Source: Planctomycetota bacterium (GTDB lineage: Bacteria > Planctomycetota > Planctomycetia > Isosphaerales > Isosphaeraceae). Taken from it: a stretch of DNA of 8,136 nucleotides. The notes under the pieces are model-generated. The model saw only the letters and a program-made list of their open reading frames with translations. It did no database searches and had not been told where the DNA came from. This document shows, in pieces, positions 5,103 through 8,136 of the stretch. Within the stretch, counting starts at the first letter, position 1; every line of letters begins with the position of its first letter. Where the stretch lies: contig JAJYCH010000176.1 in NCBI GenBank assembly GCA_021778575.1, forward strand, positions 1 through 8,136. Reading direction: 5' to 3'. Made by a program: the position numbers and the translations under genes.

Positions 5103-8100
5103 ATGCCGGAAGACCCCAGAGTGCAACACTTGATCGAGGAGATCCTCGAATCGGGCAAGTCGGCTGAGGAAGTTTGCCTCGACTCACCAGAACTCCTGCC
5201 CCGGGTACGCGAGGGGTGGCGAAAGTTCCGGGCCATCAAGGCCCAGATCGGCGCCTTGTTCCCGGAGACGGAGCCTTTCGAGGATCGTGGGCAAAAGTTC
5301 CGATGGGATTCGCCCGCGGACTTGCCGGACTTCCCGGGATACGAGGTGCAGGCCCTCCTCGGCCAGGGCGGCATGGGCGCGGTCTTCCGGGCTCGACAAC
5401 TCCGGCTCAACCGCCTCGTCGCGGTGAAGATGATGCTTGCCGGCTCGCATGCGATTCGGGATGAGCGCGGGCGGTTCCAGCGCGAGGCGGAGGCGGTGGC
5501 TGGCCTCCAGCATCCCAACGTCGTGCAGATCTACGACGTTGGCGAATCGTCAGGGCGGCCGTATTTCACGATGGAACTTCTCGAAGGGGGAAGCCTGGCC
5601 GGACAACTGGCGGGCATCCCCCAGCCATCCCGCCGGGCCGCCGGGTTGCTGGCGACCCTCGCCGGGGCCGTCCAGGCCGCTCACGAGAGCGGCATCGTGC
5701 ACCGCGACCTCAAGCCGTCCAATGTCCTGCTCACCGCCGACGGAACCCCCAAGATTGGCGACTTCGGGCTCGCCCGACGCCTGGACGGGGGGGCGGGGCT
5801 GACCCGGAGTGGTCTGGCCGTCGGGACACCGAGCTACATGGCCCCCGAGCAAGCCCGGGGCGACACGTCGGCGCTGGGACCGGCGGTCGACGTCTACGCC
5901 CTGGGGGCGATCCTGTATGAACTCCTGACGGGTCGGCCGCCGTTCCGGTCAGAGACCGCAGCGGAGACGATTCGCCAGGTGATCGATCAGAACCCGGCGT
6001 CCCCCTCGCGGCTCAATTCCAAGGTTCCCCGCGATCTGGAGACGATCTGTCTGAAATGCTTGCACAAGGAGCCAACGCTCCGTTATGCCAGTGCCGCGTC
6101 TCTGGCGGAGGACCTCCATTGCTTCCTGCGGGGCGAGGCGATCGCGGCACGACCCGAGGGGTGGTTGCCAAGGCTGGCCAGGCGAGTCGGCCGACGACCG
6201 GCGCTCTCGGCGGCGATCGCGGGGGGCTCGCTGCTCACGGCAACCCTGGCCGGTGGAGGGCTCTGGCTGATCATCGATCGAGCCGAGACCGCGCGGACGG
6301 CGGAGTCGCAGCGGATGGCCACCGAGCAAGCGGTCGAAGAGGACTTGCGCGAGATGGCTCGGTGCGAGGTAGAGTCGTCCTGGACCGCTGCCGGTGCCGC
6401 GCTGGAACGGGCGAAGGGGCGGCTGGGTAAACACGGGGCGACCGAGTTGCGTAGCCGACTGGAACAGGGCGGCCGTGACCTGGAGCTGGTGGCACGCCTG
6501 GACGCGATCCGATTGAATCGCGCCCGGATCGTCGGAGGGTCCTGGGACTTCGTCTACAAGCGATCGGACGAGGAGTACGAGGCGGCGTTTCGCGAGGGTG
6601 GGCTCGGACAGGTCGAGGACGCCCCGCCACTGGTCGCGTCGCGGGTCCGGGCATCAAAGATCCAGACAACACTTCTGGCCGCGCTCGACGATTGGGCCAT
6701 CTGTGCGAGCCCGAAACGACAGGAGTGGATCGTCGAGGTGGCGCGACAGGCGGACCGGGATTCACCGGCGTGGCACGCCCTCGCTCGCGACCCGGCGACC
6801 TGGAAGGACAAGGCAACTTTGATGAAAGTGGTCGCGGACGCCCCGGTCGCCGAAAAGTCCTTGCCGTTACTGCTGTCGCTGGAGGAACGATTATACATCG
6901 TCGGCGAGGACACGGCGTCTTTCCTGAAGCGGGTCCAGCAGGCGCACCCTGACGACTTCTGGGTCAATCTCCGGCTAGGCAACCTCCTGCGGACCCAGAA
7001 GAAACCTGGCCAAGCAGTTGGCTATTATCAGGCAGCGCTGGCCCTACGCCCCGATTCGGCCATCGTCTCCAACAATCTCGGCATGACATTGTGGCAGATT
7101 AGCCGGCGTGAAGAGGCCATCGAGCCACTCCGGCGGGCCGTGATGCTCGACCCGTCGGCCGCCGTCACGCGAAGCAACCTGGCCCTCAACTTGACGTCCC
7201 TGGGCCGGCACGTCGAGGCCATCGATCAGATCCGGCTGGCCCTCGAACTCGACCCCGAATCGGCCTTGCTCCACTGCGCCCTTGGCATCAGCCTCGACGC
7301 CACCAACCGACCGGTCGAAGCCGAAGGCGAGTACCGTCAGGCCCTCAGGCTCGACCCGAAACTCGGGCTGGCCCAGAAAGGATTGCCAACAACCCTGATC
7401 CGGCAGGGACGATTAGACGAGGCCCGGCTCGCCTGGGAGAAGGCCCTCACGCTCGACCCGCCCGACCATGACGTTTGGGACGGCTACGCCGAACTCTGCC
7501 TGTTTCTCGGCCAGGAGGCCGAGTACCGCCGCGCGAGCCGAGCCTTGATCGGCCGATTCCAGGAGACCCCGGACGCCGCCATTGCCGAACGAACGGGCCG
7601 GACGGCCCTCCTCTTGCCTGTCTCGGAGGCGGAGGCATTGCGGGCCGCAACCCTGATCGACCGGGCCCTGGCTTCCCAGGACAAGAAAAAACCGACGTGG
7701 TCCTACCCTTATTACCTGTTCGCCAAGGGACTGGCGGAATATCGCCTCGATCGACTGGACAACGCGATCGTCCTCCTGCAAGGCCAGGCATCCAAGGTGC
7801 TTGTGCCTGCGCCTCAACTTATCATGGCCATGGCCCAGCATCGCAAGGGGCGAACGGACGAAGCCCGCAAGACGCTCGCGGGGGCCGTGCTCGCCTTTGA
7901 TTGGCGGGCGGCGGGGGCCACGAACCGCGAGGTCTGGATCTTTCACTTGCTCCGCCGCGAAGCCGAACGGATGATCCTGCCGGAACTCGATTCCTTCCTG
8001 AAAGGCACCTATCGACCCCGGGACAATGACGAGCGGCTCGCCTTGCTGGGGGCCTGCCAGTTCGCGAATCGACCCCACCTCGCGGCCGGCCTTTATGCCG

Positions 8101-8136
8101 AGGCCTTCGCCGAAGCCCCGGAACTGGCGGAGGATC
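5103..8136 (+). CDS. Transmembrane Ser/Thr protein kinase with TPR repeats, 3' end off window
   Basis: A PknB-type (Hanks) kinase open for 1011 codons to the right edge. Residues 1-75 are a helical extension, with EEVCLDSPELLPRVREGW (22-39). The kinase domain (about 81-345) has every catalytic element: GQGGMGAVF (87-95), Lys109, Glu128 of helix C, HRDLKPSN (200-207), DFG (220-222), an activation loop with Thr234, Ser236 and Thr242, APE (247-249) and Asp263. It should therefore be active. A membrane helix follows at about 367-391. The next 225 residues are charged and mainly helical (ERAKGRLG, ELVARLDAIRLNRA, LLAALDDWAIC) with no domain I can name. From 617 come five clear TPR units of 34 residues (617-786), each ending in an LRPD/LDP-type turn, then a sixth, degenerate unit and a further helical repeat region. 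The tandem with the sigma factor suggests that it senses or scaffolds through the TPRs and phosphorylates that factor or a regulator. Few residues are likely missing, judging by similar planctomycete kinases. Confidence 0.96.
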   Translation, partial: MPEDPRVQHLIEEILESGKSAEEVCLDSPELLPRVREGWRKFRAIKAQIGALFPETEPFEDRGQKFRWDSPADLPDFPGYEVQALLGQGGMGAVFRARQLRLNRLVAVKMMLAGSHAIRDERGRFQREAEAVAGLQHPNVVQIYDVGESSGRPYFTMELLEGGSLAGQLAGIPQPSRRAAGLLATLAGAVQAAHESGIVHRDLKPSNVLLTADGTPKIGDFGLARRLDGGAGLTRSGLAVGTPSYMAPEQARGDTSALGPAVDVYALGAILYELLTGRPPFRSETAAETIRQVIDQNPASPSRLNSKVPRDLETICLKCLHKEPTLRYASAASLAEDLHCFLRGEAIAARPEGWLPRLARRVGRRPALSAAIAGGSLLTATLAGGGLWLIIDRAETARTAESQRMATEQAVEEDLREMARCEVESSWTAAGAALERAKGRLGKHGATELRSRLEQGGRDLELVARLDAIRLNRARIVGGSWDFVYKRSDEEYEAAFREGGLGQVEDAPPLVASRVRASKIQTTLLAALDDWAICASPKRQEWIVEVARQADRDSPAWHALARDPATWKDKATLMKVVADAPVAEKSLPLLLSLEERLYIVGEDTASFLKRVQQAHPDDFWVNLRLGNLLRTQKKPGQAVGYYQAALALRPDSAIVSNNLGMTLWQISRREEAIEPLRRAVMLDPSAAVTRSNLALNLTSLGRHVEAIDQIRLALELDPESALLHCALGISLDATNRPVEAEGEYRQALRLDPKLGLAQKGLPTTLIRQGRLDEARLAWEKALTLDPPDHDVWDGYAELCLFLGQEAEYRRASRALIGRFQETPDAAIAERTGRTALLLPVSEAEALRAATLIDRALASQDKKKPTWSYPYYLFAKGLAEYRLDRLDNAIVLLQGQASKVLVPAPQLIMAMAQHRKGRTDEARKTLAGAVLAFDWRAAGATNREVWIFHLLRREAERMILPELDSFLKGTYRPRDNDERLALLGACQFANRPHLAAGLYAEAFAEAPELAED

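Noticed and set aside
5949..6434. Minus-strand frames inside the kinase gene (also 6271-6816 and 7413-8078)
   Set aside because: All lie opposite a continuous kinase/TPR reading frame and encode biased Arg/Pro/Gly-rich products typical of antisense shadows in GC-rich DNA.
7020..7460. DNA tandem repeat suggested by recurring LDP and ALG-like motifs
   Set aside because: The repetition is at the protein level (34-residue TPR units); the nucleotide copies are too diverged to be a DNA repeat.

Overview
The window looks like a chromosomal segment of a GC-rich planctomycete, probably of the Isosphaeraceae/Gemmataceae type. This rests mainly on the pairing of an ECF-like sigma factor with a very large Ser/Thr kinase that carries TPR repeats, and on the characteristic sequence of that kinase's linker and tail. 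The carrier protein with a long insertion and the secreted DUF1264 protein fit the same picture. The taxonomic call is inference from protein style; there is no rRNA or marker gene here.

Layout: bases 1-4330 carry five genes on the minus strand and bases 4464-8136 carry two on the plus strand, with a 133-base divergent spacer between (4331-4463). Read in the direction of transcription, the minus side begins with a small block: a signal-peptide DUF1264 (oil-body-associated-protein-like) protein (4330-3689), then a five-helix membrane protein (3627-3103). A 215-base spacer follows, holding a perfect 8-bp REP-like hairpin. Then comes a tight cluster of a carrier protein (2887-2492), an EmrA/HlyD-type periplasmic adaptor (2469-1042) and a DHA2/EmrB-type MFS transporter (999 to the left edge, incomplete). 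Gaps of 22 and 42 bases make these three a likely operon. The adaptor and transporter should form one efflux unit. The carrier protein suggests that the exported molecule may be an acyl or polyketide-like product made nearby, probably beyond the left edge.

The plus side is a two-gene signalling module: an ECF-like sigma factor and, 21 bases downstream, a transmembrane kinase with at least five TPR repeats that runs off the right edge. No anti-sigma factor is visible, so the kinase is the natural candidate for controlling the sigma factor, as proposed for kinase-linked ECF groups of planctomycetes.

Coding density is high and no non-coding stretch exceeds 300 bases. I see no tRNA, rRNA, CRISPR array, insertion sequence, attachment site or origin. 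The most interesting items are the insertion-bearing AcpXL-like carrier protein in an efflux operon, the degenerate motifs of the MFS protein, and the exported DUF1264 protein.
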